32,938 nt of DNA from Kurthia gibsonii (GTDB taxonomy: Bacteria; Bacillota; Bacilli; Bacillales_A; Planococcaceae), in assembly GCF_006539985.1 (NCBI RefSeq), contig NZ_BJOB01000028.1:1-32938 (forward strand). The letters are read 5' to 3'. Made by a program: the position numbers and the translations under genes. The notes beneath the pieces were generated by a model. That model worked only from the letters and a program-made list of their open reading frames with translations. It did no database searches and was not told the origin of the DNA. Position 1 is the first letter of the stretch. Each line of letters opens with the position of its first letter. This document shows positions 1 through 10,053 of the stretch, piece after piece.

Positions 1-21
1 ATTCTAAAAAGGAGGAAACCC

Positions 22-60
22 TTGAACAGATTTATTTTGTTTTTTGCAATAGTAGTGTAA
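22..60 (+). CDS. possible 12-codon leader ORF
   Basis: This is a TTG-started ORF of 12 codons giving a very hydrophobic peptide, MNRFILFFAIVV. A near-ideal Shine-Dalgarno AAGGAGG at 9-15 lies 6 bases before the start. Its stop TAA shares two bases with a following ATG (TAATG), so it could be coupled to the 21-codon ORF at 60-125. It could be a real micropeptide, a leader peptide, or the remnant of a larger frameshifted membrane protein. The strong ribosome binding site is the main evidence, and I recognise no family. Confidence 0.35.
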   Translation: MNRFILFFAIVV

Positions 61-125
61 TGAACAATTGCTTATCCAAATTGATAAAGGGTATTTTAAA
101 AATCCTTATAATTACATTTTATTAA
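60..125 (+). CDS. possible 21-codon cationic hydrophobic peptide
   Basis: The ATG at 60 overlaps the stop codon of the 12-codon ORF (TAATG), the classic arrangement for termination-reinitiation. It would encode a 21-residue peptide with lysines spaced through aliphatic residues (core SKLIKGILKILII), which would form an amphipathic or membrane-seeking helix. It has no SD of its own, so it depends on coupling. It may equally be the downstream half of a broken gene. No family is recognised. Confidence 0.25.
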   Translation: MNNCLSKLIKGILKILIITFY

Positions 126-161
126 CAGAAACGTTACAAAGGTTTTATTTTATGTTTAGTA

Positions 162-170
162 TGGTATTAT
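162..170 (+). promoter_or_regulatory. candidate extended -10 promoter
   Basis: TGGTATTAT fits the TGnTATAAT extended -10 pattern with one mismatch in the hexamer. It lies about 30 bases before the 26-codon ORF at 201. No convincing -35 hexamer is present 16-18 bases upstream, so the call rests on the extended -10 alone. Confidence 0.35.
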
Positions 171-200
171 ATAAACAACCAAGTAAGGAGTTGAATGTAC

Positions 201-281
201 ATGAGAAAAAATTATCGTTGGATTGCAATCGCTGTAACAGTCATCTTTACTTTATTAAAACGTGCTAGAAAAGCTAAATGA
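201..281 (+). CDS. small single-pass membrane protein, 26 aa
   Basis: The short ORF encodes a protein with a basic N-terminus (MRKNYR), one hydrophobic segment of about 13 residues (WIAIAVTVIFTLL) and a basic tail (KRARKAK). An SD-like TAAGGAG at 184-190 precedes it. An in-frame ATG at 195 is an alternative start, with the SD 4 bases away instead of 10. The stop codon lies inside the left arm of the terminator at 269-300, so gene and terminator form one compact unit in front of tmk. I do not recognise the family. The layout (candidate promoter, SD, TM segment, terminator) supports a real small gene more than chance does. Confidence 0.5.
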   Translation: MRKNYRWIAIAVTVIFTLLKRARKAK

Positions 282-300
282 TCTCATTTAGCTTTTCTTT
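269..300 (+). terminator. intrinsic terminator before tmk
   Basis: A perfect 13-bp stem (269-281 with 284-296) with a 2-base loop ends in TTTTCTTTTTT. It closes whatever is transcribed from the left and separates the small ORF from tmk. Confidence 0.85.
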
Positions 301-302
301 TT

Positions 303-311
303 TGTTATAAT
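303..311 (+). promoter_or_regulatory. extended -10 promoter of tmk
   Basis: TGTTATAAT is a perfect extended -10 element directly after the terminator and 33 bases before the tmk ATG. The -35 region would fall in the terminator stem (CTCATT at 283-288) and is poor, as is common for extended -10 promoters. Confidence 0.6.
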
Positions 312-344
312 AGATATTATTCGCTACAGAGGAGTTTACATAAT

Positions 345-977
345 ATGAGTAAATCATTATTTATTACATTTGAAGGTCCAGAAGGTGCTGGTAAAACAAC
401 AATTTTAAAAAAGATTGTTGAAAGGTTCCAAGAACAGGGGATAGATATACTAGCTACACGTGAACCGGGTGGTAGCTATATTGCAGAGCAAATTCGTCAA
501 GTTATTTTAAATCCTAATCATACAGAAATGGATGCTAGAACAGAGGCCTTGCTATATGCAGCAGCTCGAAGTCAGCATTTTGCTGAAAAGATAGAACCAG
601 CTTTAGCAGAGGGCAAAATTGTTTTATGTGATCGTTTTATTGACTCTTCCTTAGCTTATCAAGGTGTAGGTCGTTCTTTAGGTATTAATGAAGTATATGA
701 TATTAACGTATTCGCAATTGGTAATAAGATGCCAGATTGTACAATTTTATTTGATTTAGAGCCTGAAGTTGGTTTAGCACGTATTCATGCGCATTCAGAA
801 CGTGAAATTAATCGTTTAGATGTTGAAAGTTTAACTTTCCATCAAAGTGTAAGAGATGCATACTTACAATTAGCAGAAAAATATTCAAATCGCATCCAAA
901 TCGTGGATGCAAACCGTCCAATTGAAGTGGTCGTTGAAGATGTATGGCGTATTTTACAAACATCTATAGCAAAGTAA
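345..977 (+). CDS. tmk: thymidylate kinase
   Basis: It phosphorylates dTMP to dTDP with ATP in the cytosol, an essential step in dTTP synthesis. The 210-residue length is normal for the family. A P-loop [10 protein letters not shown] is at residues 10-19, followed by the TREPGG motif and the [15 protein letters not shown] segment that carries the dTMP-binding and lid-proximal residues. ATG 345 is preceded by AGAGGAG at 328-334. The gene opens the conserved tmk-darA-yaaR-holB block known from Bacillus. It has its own extended -10 promoter, and darA downstream has another, so tmk need not be strictly co-transcribed with its neighbours. Confidence 0.97.
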   Translation: MSKSLFITFEGPEGAGKTTILKKIVERFQEQGIDILATREPGGSYIAEQIRQVILNPNHTEMDARTEALLYAAARSQHFAEKIEPALAEGKIVLCDRFIDSSLAYQGVGRSLGINEVYDINVFAIGNKMPDCTILFDLEPEVGLARIHAHSEREINRLDVESLTFHQSVRDAYLQLAEKYSNRIQIVDANRPIEVVVEDVWRILQTSIAK

Positions 978-997
978 AGGTCGTAAAATAATTCTTA

Positions 998-1006
998 TGT
1001 TATAAT
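998..1006 (+). promoter_or_regulatory. extended -10 promoter of darA
   Basis: TGTTATAAT is a perfect extended -10 in the 66-base tmk-darA gap, 37 bases before the darA ATG. The -35 region is weak. Confidence 0.55.
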
Positions 1007-1010
1007 TTAA

Positions 1011-1373
<363 letters not shown>

Positions 1374-1390
1374 AGTGGAGGCGTTCGTCT

Positions 1391-1828
1391 TTGAAGATTA
1401 ATCAAGATCTTCGAATCGGTAATAACCAAGCAAGAAAACCTTTGCCTATGCAGCAGCCTAATACCCGTTTTGGTGATATGGTTGTTTCACAAGGTCAAAA
1501 AATGCAAACTGAGCAAATTACAAGGTTATTAGGCGATATTTCAACAGCAGGAGATCGTATAGCAAAGTCGCGTAATTTAAGAGATTTAGCGAAATTTAAA
1601 ATGCTTGTAAAACGTTTTTTGAAAGAGGCTGTATCTTATGGTATGGAATTAAAACAATCTCATACATGGAATCGCTTCGGAGAAGGAAGACGTTTGAAAA
1701 TTGTTGATACAATTGATGAAAAATTAGTTGAGTTAACAGAAGATATGTTAGATGAAGAAAAAAGTTCAGTTGATTTATTAGCTAAGATTGGTGAAATTAA
1801 AGGTTTATTAATTAACTTATACACGTAG
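1391..1828 (+). CDS. yaaR: YaaR family protein (DUF327)
   Basis: This 145-residue protein belongs to the YaaR/DUF327 family, which is conserved between darA and holB in Bacillales; no biochemical function is firmly known to me. The start is TTG 1391 with GTGGAGG at 1375-1381. The N-terminal 35 residues look disordered (QARKPLPMQQPNTRF). The rest is predicted helical and charged, with a conserved core around RIAKSRNLRDLAKFKMLVKR and a C-terminal DLLAKIGEIKGLLINLYT. An intrinsic terminator follows directly, so readthrough or a separate promoter would be needed to express holB. Confidence 0.85.
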   Translation: MKINQDLRIGNNQARKPLPMQQPNTRFGDMVVSQGQKMQTEQITRLLGDISTAGDRIAKSRNLRDLAKFKMLVKRFLKEAVSYGMELKQSHTWNRFGEGRRLKIVDTIDEKLVELTEDMLDEEKSSVDLLAKIGEIKGLLINLYT

Positions 1829-1830
1829 CT

Positions 1831-1868
1831 CCCGTGTTTTTCGGTAGGACCGGAACACGGGTTTTTTT
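1831..1868 (+). terminator. intrinsic terminator between yaaR and holB
   Basis: An 8-bp GC-rich stem (CCCGTGTT with AACACGGG) carries a further CGG/CCG helix at its tip and is followed by GTTTTTTT. It begins three bases after the yaaR stop and ends just before the holB SD, so it divides what looks like a single operon. Confidence 0.85.
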
Positions 1869-1883
1869 AAAAGAGGTGAAATG

Positions 1884-2888
1884 ATGCAAGTCGATTTAAC
1901 AATGTTGGAACAGACTCAACCATATGTTTTAAAACAACTTCAAACAATTTTTGACCATCAAAAAGTAGGGCATGCCTATATTTTTGAAGGAACTAGAGGT
2001 TCTTTAGTAGAGGAAATGATGTTCTATTTTACGGAATTGTTACTTTGTGAACATCCAAATGGTCATGTTCCATGTGAAACATGCAGAAGTTGTGTGCGAC
2101 TGCAATCAGGAAACCATCTGAATTTTCATGAAGTTTTTCCAGAAGGGCAGTTTATTAAAGTAGATGCAATTGAACGTTTACTAGATGAATTAAGTAAAAA
2201 AGGTGTCGAAGAAGGCAGAAAAATTTATGTAATTCATGATGCAGAACGTTTGAACGTAAAATCAGCTAATAAACTTTTAAAATATTTAGAAGAGCCGGAT
2301 GGTACAGTCACAGCAATTTTTTTAACGAATAATATAAATGCGATTATTCCTACAATTCGTTCGCGCTGTCAGCAGATTAAATTCCAGCCAGCTTCTAAAA
2401 AACTTCTAGTAAAACAATTACAAGAACACCAAGTTACATATTCAAGTGCATCGACGTTAAGTATGATTACAGCTAATTTAGATGAGGCACTTCATTTATC
2501 AAATGATGATGCGTTTGCACATGCAAGAAAAACAGTGTTAAAATTGGTAGAGGCAGTTTCAAAAAATGTACATGAGTCATTGTTAGTTGTACATGAAGAA
2601 TGGTTGCCTGCCTTTAAAGAAAAAGAGCAGATGGAATTGGCATTAGACCTACTATTATTTGCAATTCGTGATATAGTAGCAATAAAGGCAAACCCAGAGG
2701 CAGAGCTAACTTATCCAGATCAAAAACAGTTGTGGAGTATGCTAGCTTTACGTTCATCATATCAGCATTTATCTGTACAGTTGGAAGCCGTCCTACGTGC
2801 ACGTCAACAGCTACAGAGTAATATGAATCGAACGTTGCTGATGGAGCAGTTAATGCTGAACCTTCAGGAGGGGAAATCCTTTGTATAA
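1884..2888 (+). CDS. holB: DNA polymerase III delta-prime subunit
   Basis: It is a clamp-loader subunit that helps load the DnaN sliding clamp during chromosome replication. The AAA+ fold is recognisable. The zinc-module cysteines occur around residues 55-72 (LLCEHP...PCETCRSC), and the sensor-1/SRC region reads TIRSRCQQIKF. The Walker A position is degenerate (EGTRGSLVEE), which is usual for delta-prime because it does not hydrolyse ATP. ATG 1884 is preferred over ATG 1881 because the SD AGAGGTG at 1872-1878 is only 2 bases from the latter. The end overlaps ricT by 8 bases. Length is about 334 residues, near the Bacillus protein. Confidence 0.95.
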   Translation: MQVDLTMLEQTQPYVLKQLQTIFDHQKVGHAYIFEGTRGSLVEEMMFYFTELLLCEHPNGHVPCETCRSCVRLQSGNHLNFHEVFPEGQFIKVDAIERLLDELSKKGVEEGRKIYVIHDAERLNVKSANKLLKYLEEPDGTVTAIFLTNNINAIIPTIRSRCQQIKFQPASKKLLVKQLQEHQVTYSSASTLSMITANLDEALHLSNDDAFAHARKTVLKLVEAVSKNVHESLLVVHEEWLPAFKEKEQMELALDLLLFAIRDIVAIKANPEAELTYPDQKQLWSMLALRSSYQHLSVQLEAVLRARQQLQSNMNRTLLMEQLMLNLQEGKSFV

Positions 2889-3699
2889 AGTTGTCGGTGT
2901 CCGCTTTAAGAAAGCGGGTAAAATATATTATTTTGACCCTGGTGCTTATCAAATCGAAAAAAATGATTATGTAATTGTAGAAACAGCAAGAGGCGTTGAG
3001 TATGGTAAGATTGTTGTGCCAATTCGCGAGGTAGGGGAAGATGATGTCGTACTTCCTTTAAAACAAGTGGTTCGACCAGCTGATGAACAAGATCGTTTTC
3101 AAGTAGAGGAGAACACAAGGGATTCAAGAAAAGCATTTGATTTAGCCACTGAAAAAATTGTGGAGCATCAATTAGATATGAAGCTTGTAGACGTTGAATA
3201 TACCTTTGACCGCAATAAAATTATCTTTTATTTTACAGCGGAAGGTCGTGTTGATTTCCGTGAACTTGTAAAAGATTTAGCGGCTGTTTTCCGTACACGA
3301 ATTGAATTAAGACAAATCGGTGTGCGTGATGAAGCAAAAATGTTGGGTGGTATCGGTCCATGTGGTCGTATGTTATGTTGCTCAACATTCTTAGGTGATT
3401 TTGAGCCTGTTTCAATTAAGATGGCAAAAGATCAAAATTTATCATTAAATCCAACAAAAATTTCAGGCTTATGTGGTCGTTTGATGTGTTGTTTAAAATA
3501 TGAAAACGATGAATACGAAGAAGTTCGGGAAAAAATGCCTGATATCGGTTATACAGTAAATACACCCGATGGAAAAGGGAAAGTAGTTGGCTTAAATATT
3601 CTTGAGAGAATGTTACAAATTGAATTATTTGAGCATAAACGTGTTTTAGATTACACATTGGACGAAATTTTACAAAGTATGGGTAAGAGCGTTCAATAG
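2881..3699 (+). CDS. ricT: RicT, RicTAF (Y-complex) subunit
   Basis: RicT (YaaT), with RicA and RicF, forms an iron-sulfur complex that in Bacillus works with RNase Y on mRNA maturation and influences competence, biofilm and sporulation. The 272-residue protein has the PSP1 C-terminal domain. Its cysteine clusters GPCGRMLCCST (about residues 158-168) and LCGRLMCCLKY (about 196-206) provide FeS ligands. TTG 2881 is the start, with AGGAGGGGA at 2867-2875, and it overlaps the holB stop, so the two are translationally coupled. Its presence where sporulation genes are missing fits a mainly RNA-processing role. Confidence 0.95.
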   Translation: MYKVVGVRFKKAGKIYYFDPGAYQIEKNDYVIVETARGVEYGKIVVPIREVGEDDVVLPLKQVVRPADEQDRFQVEENTRDSRKAFDLATEKIVEHQLDMKLVDVEYTFDRNKIIFYFTAEGRVDFRELVKDLAAVFRTRIELRQIGVRDEAKMLGGIGPCGRMLCCSTFLGDFEPVSIKMAKDQNLSLNPTKISGLCGRLMCCLKYENDEYEEVREKMPDIGYTVNTPDGKGKVVGLNILERMLQIELFEHKRVLDYTLDEILQSMGKSVQ

Positions 3700-3720
3700 A
3701 TCAATAATGAGGTGGCTTGA

Positions 3721-4098
3721 GTGAAGGACCGTAATTTTTTAGATACTGTTATGGAGTTCGAACAGCAGCTTGAGTTGATGCAAAAGCAATTTGAGGTCTT
3801 GAAAAATTCAGTAGCATCGATGATGGAGGAGCATCAAGCGCTCCAAATGGATAATCATCACCTACGTACAAGATTAGAAAAGGTTCTAGCGAGTAACGAA
3901 TCCATTGAGATTCAAGAGAAGCCAGATCGTACAAAGAAAGAACTTTTTGATATTGGAGAGGGTTATGATAACTTAGCTCGTCTGTATCAAGAGGGTTATC
4001 ATGTTTGTTCGTTAAATTTTGGAAGCTCAAGAAAAGGCGAAGAATGTTTATTCTGTCTTACGTTTTTTGATAAAAAAGGTGAGAAGCAAAACGGCTAA
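3721..4098 (+). CDS. yabA: replication initiation control protein YabA
   Basis: YabA restrains over-initiation of replication by binding DnaA and the DnaN clamp. The 125-residue protein has an N-terminal leucine-zipper-like coiled coil (residues about 5-60, rich in L/Q/E heptads). Its C-terminal zinc domain has the ligands H-x-C at about 94-96 and C-x-x-C near 108-111 (HVCSL...GEECLFC). The start is GTG 3721 with GAGGTGG just upstream. Placement after holB and ricT is the standard Bacillales order. A hairpin follows at 4097-4135. Confidence 0.95.
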   Translation: MKDRNFLDTVMEFEQQLELMQKQFEVLKNSVASMMEEHQALQMDNHHLRTRLEKVLASNESIEIQEKPDRTKKELFDIGEGYDNLARLYQEGYHVCSLNFGSSRKGEECLFCLTFFDKKGEKQNG

Positions 4099-4135
4099 AA
4101 GACTGATTCCACATGTATGTGTGGCTCAGTCTTTT
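4097..4135 (+). terminator. terminator-like hairpin after yabA
   Basis: A 10-bp stem AAAAGACTGA/TCAGTCTTTT encloses a second stem CCACA/TGTGG. It overlaps the yabA stop. The T-run is only four bases, so it may be a weak attenuator rather than a full terminator before trmNF. Confidence 0.6.
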
Positions 4136-4159
4136 GCTATGTTGGAGGGATATTAAAGT

Positions 4160-4909
4160 ATGGAAGAATGGTTAAAAGATGATGAGAGGTTAGATTATTT
4201 ATTAGCAGAGGAATTGCGTATTATTCAGAGTCCATCTGTTTTTTCATTCTCTTTAGATGCAGTTTTACTATCGCAATTTGTGAATGTTCCACATCACAAA
4301 GGAAGTATAATTGATTTATGTGCTGGAAATGGAGCGATTCCTTTATTTTTAAGTAAACGAACAAAAGCACATATCACAGCAGTGGAATTACAAGAAAAAC
4401 TAGTGGATATGGCGACGCGTAGTATTCAATATAACAAACTAGAAAATCAAATTAAAATCATGCAAGGTGATGTTAAAACGATTAGTAGTGTATTAGGAAA
4501 CGAAAAACACGATATTGTGACATGCAATCCACCATATTTTTTAGCGCATGAAGCAAGTGATAAAAATTTAAAAGAGCATGTCGCAATCGCACGTCATGAA
4601 ATTCATTTGAAATTAGAGGAGATGATTTATACAACGGGCAAGTTATTAAAGCAAGGTGGTAAGGCAGCATTTGTACATCGGCCAGGACGTCTATTAGATA
4701 TTGTGACAGCTATGCGTGCAAATCGAATTGAGCCAAAGCGTATTCAGTTCGTCTATCCAAAACAAGGGAAAGAAGCCAATACACTTTTAATAGAAGGAAT
4801 CAAAGATGGAAAACCAGATTTAAAAATTCTACCCCCTCTTTATGTATATGATAAGAATGGGGAATATACAAAAGAAGTACATGAGATGCTATATGGAAAA
4901 GAGTCTTAA
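4160..4909 (+). CDS. trmNF: tRNA1(Val) (adenine37-N6)-methyltransferase family protein
   Basis: This class I SAM-dependent methyltransferase corresponds to Bacillus YabB/TrmN6. The SAM-binding motif I is [15 protein letters not shown] at about residues 50-64. The catalytic NPPY motif of N6-adenine methyltransferases is at about 123-126 (CNPPYF). Length is 249 residues. ATG 4160 is preceded by TTGGAGGG at 4143-4150, with rather long spacing. The family modifies A37 of tRNA, but the exact tRNA target here is inferred by homology. yazA begins inside its 3' end. Confidence 0.9.
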   Translation: MEEWLKDDERLDYLLAEELRIIQSPSVFSFSLDAVLLSQFVNVPHHKGSIIDLCAGNGAIPLFLSKRTKAHITAVELQEKLVDMATRSIQYNKLENQIKIMQGDVKTISSVLGNEKHDIVTCNPPYFLAHEASDKNLKEHVAIARHEIHLKLEEMIYTTGKLLKQGGKAAFVHRPGRLLDIVTAMRANRIEPKRIQFVYPKQGKEANTLLIEGIKDGKPDLKILPPLYVYDKNGEYTKEVHEMLYGKES

Positions 4910-5180
4910 CCATTGTATGTATGTACTTCGTTGTGCAGATGGTACGTATTATACAGGTTATACAAATCATTTAGAGCAGAGAATTAAAACACATAATGCA
5001 GGAAAAGGGGCGAAGTATACGCGATGTCGCTTACCTGTGGAATGTATGTATTATGAAGTTTTTGAAACAAAGTCAGAAGCGATGTCTGCTGAGTATTATT
5101 TTAAAAAGAAAAGTAGATTAGAAAAAATAAAATATATGCGAGAAAGAGGTGTCGAATTTGATTCAGACACAGATGAGTAG
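4893..5180 (+). CDS. yazA: GIY-YIG domain protein YazA
   Basis: This is a small stand-alone GIY-YIG nuclease-like protein of the YazA/UPF0213 family, about 95 residues. The signature is near the N-terminus as [16 protein letters not shown] (YVL...YTG), followed by the conserved R and the YTRCRLPVE and [14 protein letters not shown] segments. The cellular role is not established. ATG 4893 gives the family's usual N-terminus and overlaps trmNF by 17 bases; ATG 4881 is an alternative in the same frame. Initiation is probably coupled to trmNF, because the local SD is weak. Confidence 0.88.
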   Translation: MEKSLNHCMYVLRCADGTYYTGYTNHLEQRIKTHNAGKGAKYTRCRLPVECMYYEVFETKSEAMSAEYYFKKKSRLEKIKYMRERGVEFDSDTDE

Positions 5181-6033
5181 CCAATACGAAAAAGGTCCAT
5201 GTCTTTATTTAGTAGCTACCCCGATTGGAAATTTAGAAGATATTACAATGCGTGCAATTCGTATTTTAAAAGAAGCAGATTACATTGCGGCAGAAGATAC
5301 ACGTAATACGAAAAAGTTATGTAATTACTTTGAAATCGACACACCACTTATTAGTTACCACGATCATAATCAAGAAGTTGGTGGTGAAAAGTTATTACAA
5401 TTACTACGTGATGGAAAGACGATTGCACTTGTAAGTGATGCTGGTTTACCTGCAATTTCAGATCCAGGAGCAGATATTGCGATGAAAGCAATTCAAGAAG
5501 ATTTTGCAGTTGTGCCACTTCCAGGTGCAAATGCAGCAATTACAGCGCTTATTGCTTCGGGATTACCAACACAACCTTTTTATTTTCATGGATTTTTAAG
5601 TCGTTATAAAAAAGAACGTCGTGAGGGGCTAGAGGCTTTACGTAATAAGCAAGAAACTATTTTGTTTTATGAAGCACCACATCGTTTAAAAGAGATGTTA
5701 AAAGATGTTCAACTCGTTTTAGGAAATCGTCAAATTGTATTAGCTCGTGAACTGACAAAGAAATTTGAAGAGTTTATTCGTGGAACAGTAGAAGAAGCAC
5801 TTGAATGGACAAATACGAATGAAGTACGTGGTGAGTTTGTAGTTATAATAGAAGGAACTCAAGAAAAAATTGTAGAAGAAGCTGCAATTTGGGAAGCTTT
5901 ATCGATTAAAGAACATGTACAACAATTAATGGATGAACAAGCAATAAGCTCAAAAGAGGCGATTAAAGAAGTATCAAAATTACGCAAGTTATCAAAGCGT
6001 GAAGTGTATCAAGAGTATCATATAGATGCATAA
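5158..6033 (+). CDS. rsmI: 16S rRNA (cytidine1402-2'-O)-methyltransferase
   Basis: RsmI methylates the 2'-O of C1402 in the decoding centre of 16S rRNA. It is a tetrapyrrole-methylase-fold SAM enzyme, with [18 protein letters not shown] near the N-terminus and [12 protein letters not shown] and [12 protein letters not shown] in the core. The start is uncertain among GTG 5149, TTG 5158 and ATG 5173. TTG 5158 is chosen because AAAGAGGTG at 5143-5151 sits 6 bases away. It overlaps yazA by 23 bases and ends in a strong terminator. Length is about 291 residues, as in Bacillus. Confidence 0.93.
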   Translation: MIQTQMSSQYEKGPCLYLVATPIGNLEDITMRAIRILKEADYIAAEDTRNTKKLCNYFEIDTPLISYHDHNQEVGGEKLLQLLRDGKTIALVSDAGLPAISDPGADIAMKAIQEDFAVVPLPGANAAITALIASGLPTQPFYFHGFLSRYKKERREGLEALRNKQETILFYEAPHRLKEMLKDVQLVLGNRQIVLARELTKKFEEFIRGTVEEALEWTNTNEVRGEFVVIIEGTQEKIVEEAAIWEALSIKEHVQQLMDEQAISSKEAIKEVSKLRKLSKREVYQEYHIDA

Positions 6034-6038
6034 AGAAG

Positions 6039-6079
6039 AAAAGCCCTATGAAACGGCGAAATTTCATAAGGGCTTTTCT
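6039..6079. terminator. bidirectional terminator between rsmI and abrB
   Basis: A long stem (AAAAGCCCT-ATGAAA, 6039-6053, with 6062-6077) with one bulged base has T-rich sequence on both sides: CTTTTC on the + strand and TTTTCTTCTTT on the - strand. It can end rsmI rightward and abrB leftward. Confidence 0.85.
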
Positions 6080-6155
6080 ATATATTATAGATCACATATT
6101 AAAACAAGGTTAGGTTTATGGTTTAATAAATTGTTACTCTACACTACTAAAATGA

Positions 6156-6434
6156 TTATTTTGAAATTTTAGATTGAATTTCTTTTACTAAAATTTGTGC
6201 GCCTTCTGGGCTAAGGATTAAATTACCGCCAGCAAGACGGAAGTTATCGTCTGATACTTCACCTGTTACCATGCAAGTCATGTTAGGCATATATTTTTTT
6301 AAGATGATTTTATCATCATCAACATAAATTTCTAAAGCGTCCTTCTCTGCAATACCTAATGTGCGGCGAAGTTCGATTGGAATAACCACGCGGCCTAGTT
6401 CATCAACTTTACGTACAATACCTGTAGATTTCAT
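6156..6434 (-). CDS. abrB: transition-state regulator AbrB
   Basis: AbrB is a global DNA-binding repressor of post-exponential genes in Bacillus. The first 50 residues form the swapped-hairpin SpoVT-AbrB domain (STGIVRKVDELGRVVIPIEL). They look almost identical to Bacillus AbrB as I remember it, including the conserved Cys in PNMTCMVTGE at residue 54. Total length is 92 residues. The start is well supported by AGGAGG 9-10 bases upstream on the minus strand. Its Bacillus targets include abrB itself and spoVG, which is also in this window, and the gap upstream of it is AT-rich, as AbrB sites are. Its retention in a region stripped of sporulation genes is notable. Confidence 0.96.
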   Translation of the reverse strand: MKSTGIVRKVDELGRVVIPIELRRTLGIAEKDALEIYVDDDKIILKKYMPNMTCMVTGEVSDDNFRLAGGNLILSPEGAQILVKEIQSKISK

Positions 6435-8855
<2,421 letters not shown>

Positions 8856-8863
8856 GAAAATAC

Positions 8864-8902
8864 AAAAACTGGAGATGATTTTATAACATTTCCAGTTTTT
8901 TT
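8864..8902 (+). terminator. intrinsic terminator of metG
   Basis: A 10-bp stem AAAAACTGGA (8864-8873) with TCCAGTTTTT (8891-8900) and further T residues lies 8 bases after the metG stop. The loop is 17 bases. Confidence 0.85.
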
Positions 8903-9009
8903 ATGAAAAAACATTCTTTTTAATTTGGTAATTATAGAAAAAGTTAGAATTTCATGATAGTTAAATTTACTACTTAAACACTATTTAAACATTATTTAAA
9001 GAGGACTAA

Positions 9010-9059
9010 TTCCAATTTAATATGTAATTAGTATTATATTAAGAAATTTTAAATTGGAA
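9010..9059. repeat. 11-bp inverted repeat upstream of tatD
   Basis: TTCCAATTTAA at 9010-9020 pairs perfectly with TTAAATTGGAA at 9049-9059 around a 28-base AT-rich loop. No T-run follows, so it is not a terminator. It sits in the 247-base AT-rich stretch between the metG terminator and tatD, where no gene and no clear promoter is seen. It could be an operator or an mRNA structure. Confidence 0.45.
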
Positions 9060-9149
9060 AAATTAATTTATGTAATAAATTTGTAATATACAGGTTATAT
9101 ATGAAATATTAAAACGGATAAAATAAGTACAGTGAAGGAGGAAGCCATG

Positions 9150-9923
9150 ATGTTAATGGATACACATGTGCACCTAAACGCAGAACAATATGACGAAGAC
9201 ATAACAGAAGTAATTCAACGAGCTTTGGATGCGAATGTTCAAAAAATGATTGTAGTCGGATTTGATCGTCCGACTATTACGCGCGCCATAGAGTTAGTTG
9301 AAGAATACGAATTTTTATACGCAGCAATTGGTTGGCATCCAGTCGATGCAATTGATTGCACAGACGAAGATTTGCAGTGGATTGAAACACTTGCCACACA
9401 TCCAAAAGTGGTTGCCATTGGTGAAACTGGACTGGATTATCATTGGGATAAATCACCGAAGGATATTCAAAAAGAGATTTTCCGAAAACAAATTGCTCTA
9501 GCAAAAAGAGTAAAACTACCGATTGTCATCCATAATCGGGATGCAACAGAAGATTGTATTTCAATCTTGGATGAAGAAAATGCGAAAGAAGTCGGTGGTG
9601 TTATGCATAGTTTTAGTGGAAGCGTGGAAACAGCCGAATTTTGTATTAATAAACTTAATTTTATTATCAGTTTAGGCGGTCCTGTTACATTTAAAAATGC
9701 GAAAACACCGAAAAAAGTTGCTGAAGAAATTCCGCTGAAATACATCATGTTAGAAACAGACGCGCCATATCTTACACCACATCCATATCGTGGCAAGAGA
9801 AATGAACCTTCTTACATCCCTCTCATTGCAGAACAAATCGCAGCATTGAAAGGCATTACAGTGGAAGAAGTAGCGGAAATTACAACAGAGAATGCACATC
9901 GTCTTTTTTATAAAATTAAGTAG
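9150..9923 (+). CDS. tatD: TatD family metal-dependent DNase
   Basis: This is a TIM-barrel metal hydrolase of the TatD/YabD family (3'-5' exonuclease-type DNase). Metal ligands are visible as DTHVH near the N-terminus, the Glu in IGETGLDYHWD, the His residues in IVIHNRD and MHSFSG, and the Asp in LETDAPYLTPHP. ATG 9150 gives 257 residues and starts MLMDTH, matching the Bacillus YabD N-terminus. AAGGAGGAA at 9135-9143 is the SD. Upstream in-frame starts at 9132 and 9147 are too close to the SD. No terminator is apparent behind it, and the next gene has its own strong promoter. Confidence 0.94.
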   Translation: MLMDTHVHLNAEQYDEDITEVIQRALDANVQKMIVVGFDRPTITRAIELVEEYEFLYAAIGWHPVDAIDCTDEDLQWIETLATHPKVVAIGETGLDYHWDKSPKDIQKEIFRKQIALAKRVKLPIVIHNRDATEDCISILDEENAKEVGGVMHSFSGSVETAEFCINKLNFIISLGGPVTFKNAKTPKKVAEEIPLKYIMLETDAPYLTPHPYRGKRNEPSYIPLIAEQIAALKGITVEEVAEITTENAHRLFYKIK

Positions 9924-9997
9924 AAAGCCCTAAATTCCTTATGAACTCAAATGATTGATTCTACAGGATTTGTTAAAAATAGGTATTTTTTCTACTG

Positions 9998-10026
9998 TTG
10001 ACAGTCCAAAAAAGAGTCTTTATAAT
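9998..10026 (+). promoter_or_regulatory. consensus sigma-A promoter of the SH3b-3D gene
   Basis: TTGACA (9998-10003), a 17-base spacer and TATAAT (10021-10026) are both perfect hexamers. The ATG follows 28 bases later with a full AAGGAGGT SD, so strong constitutive expression is expected. Confidence 0.92.
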
Positions 10027-10053
10027 CCAACGAGTGAATAAGGAGGTATTTTC

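Noticed and set aside
68-268. 66-codon + strand ORF before tmk
   Set aside because: It has no SD, crosses the better-supported 26-codon ORF in another frame, and its sequence looks random.
9467-9796. 109-codon minus-strand ORF within tatD
   Set aside because: It is a reverse-frame shadow of a conserved gene, with no independent support.
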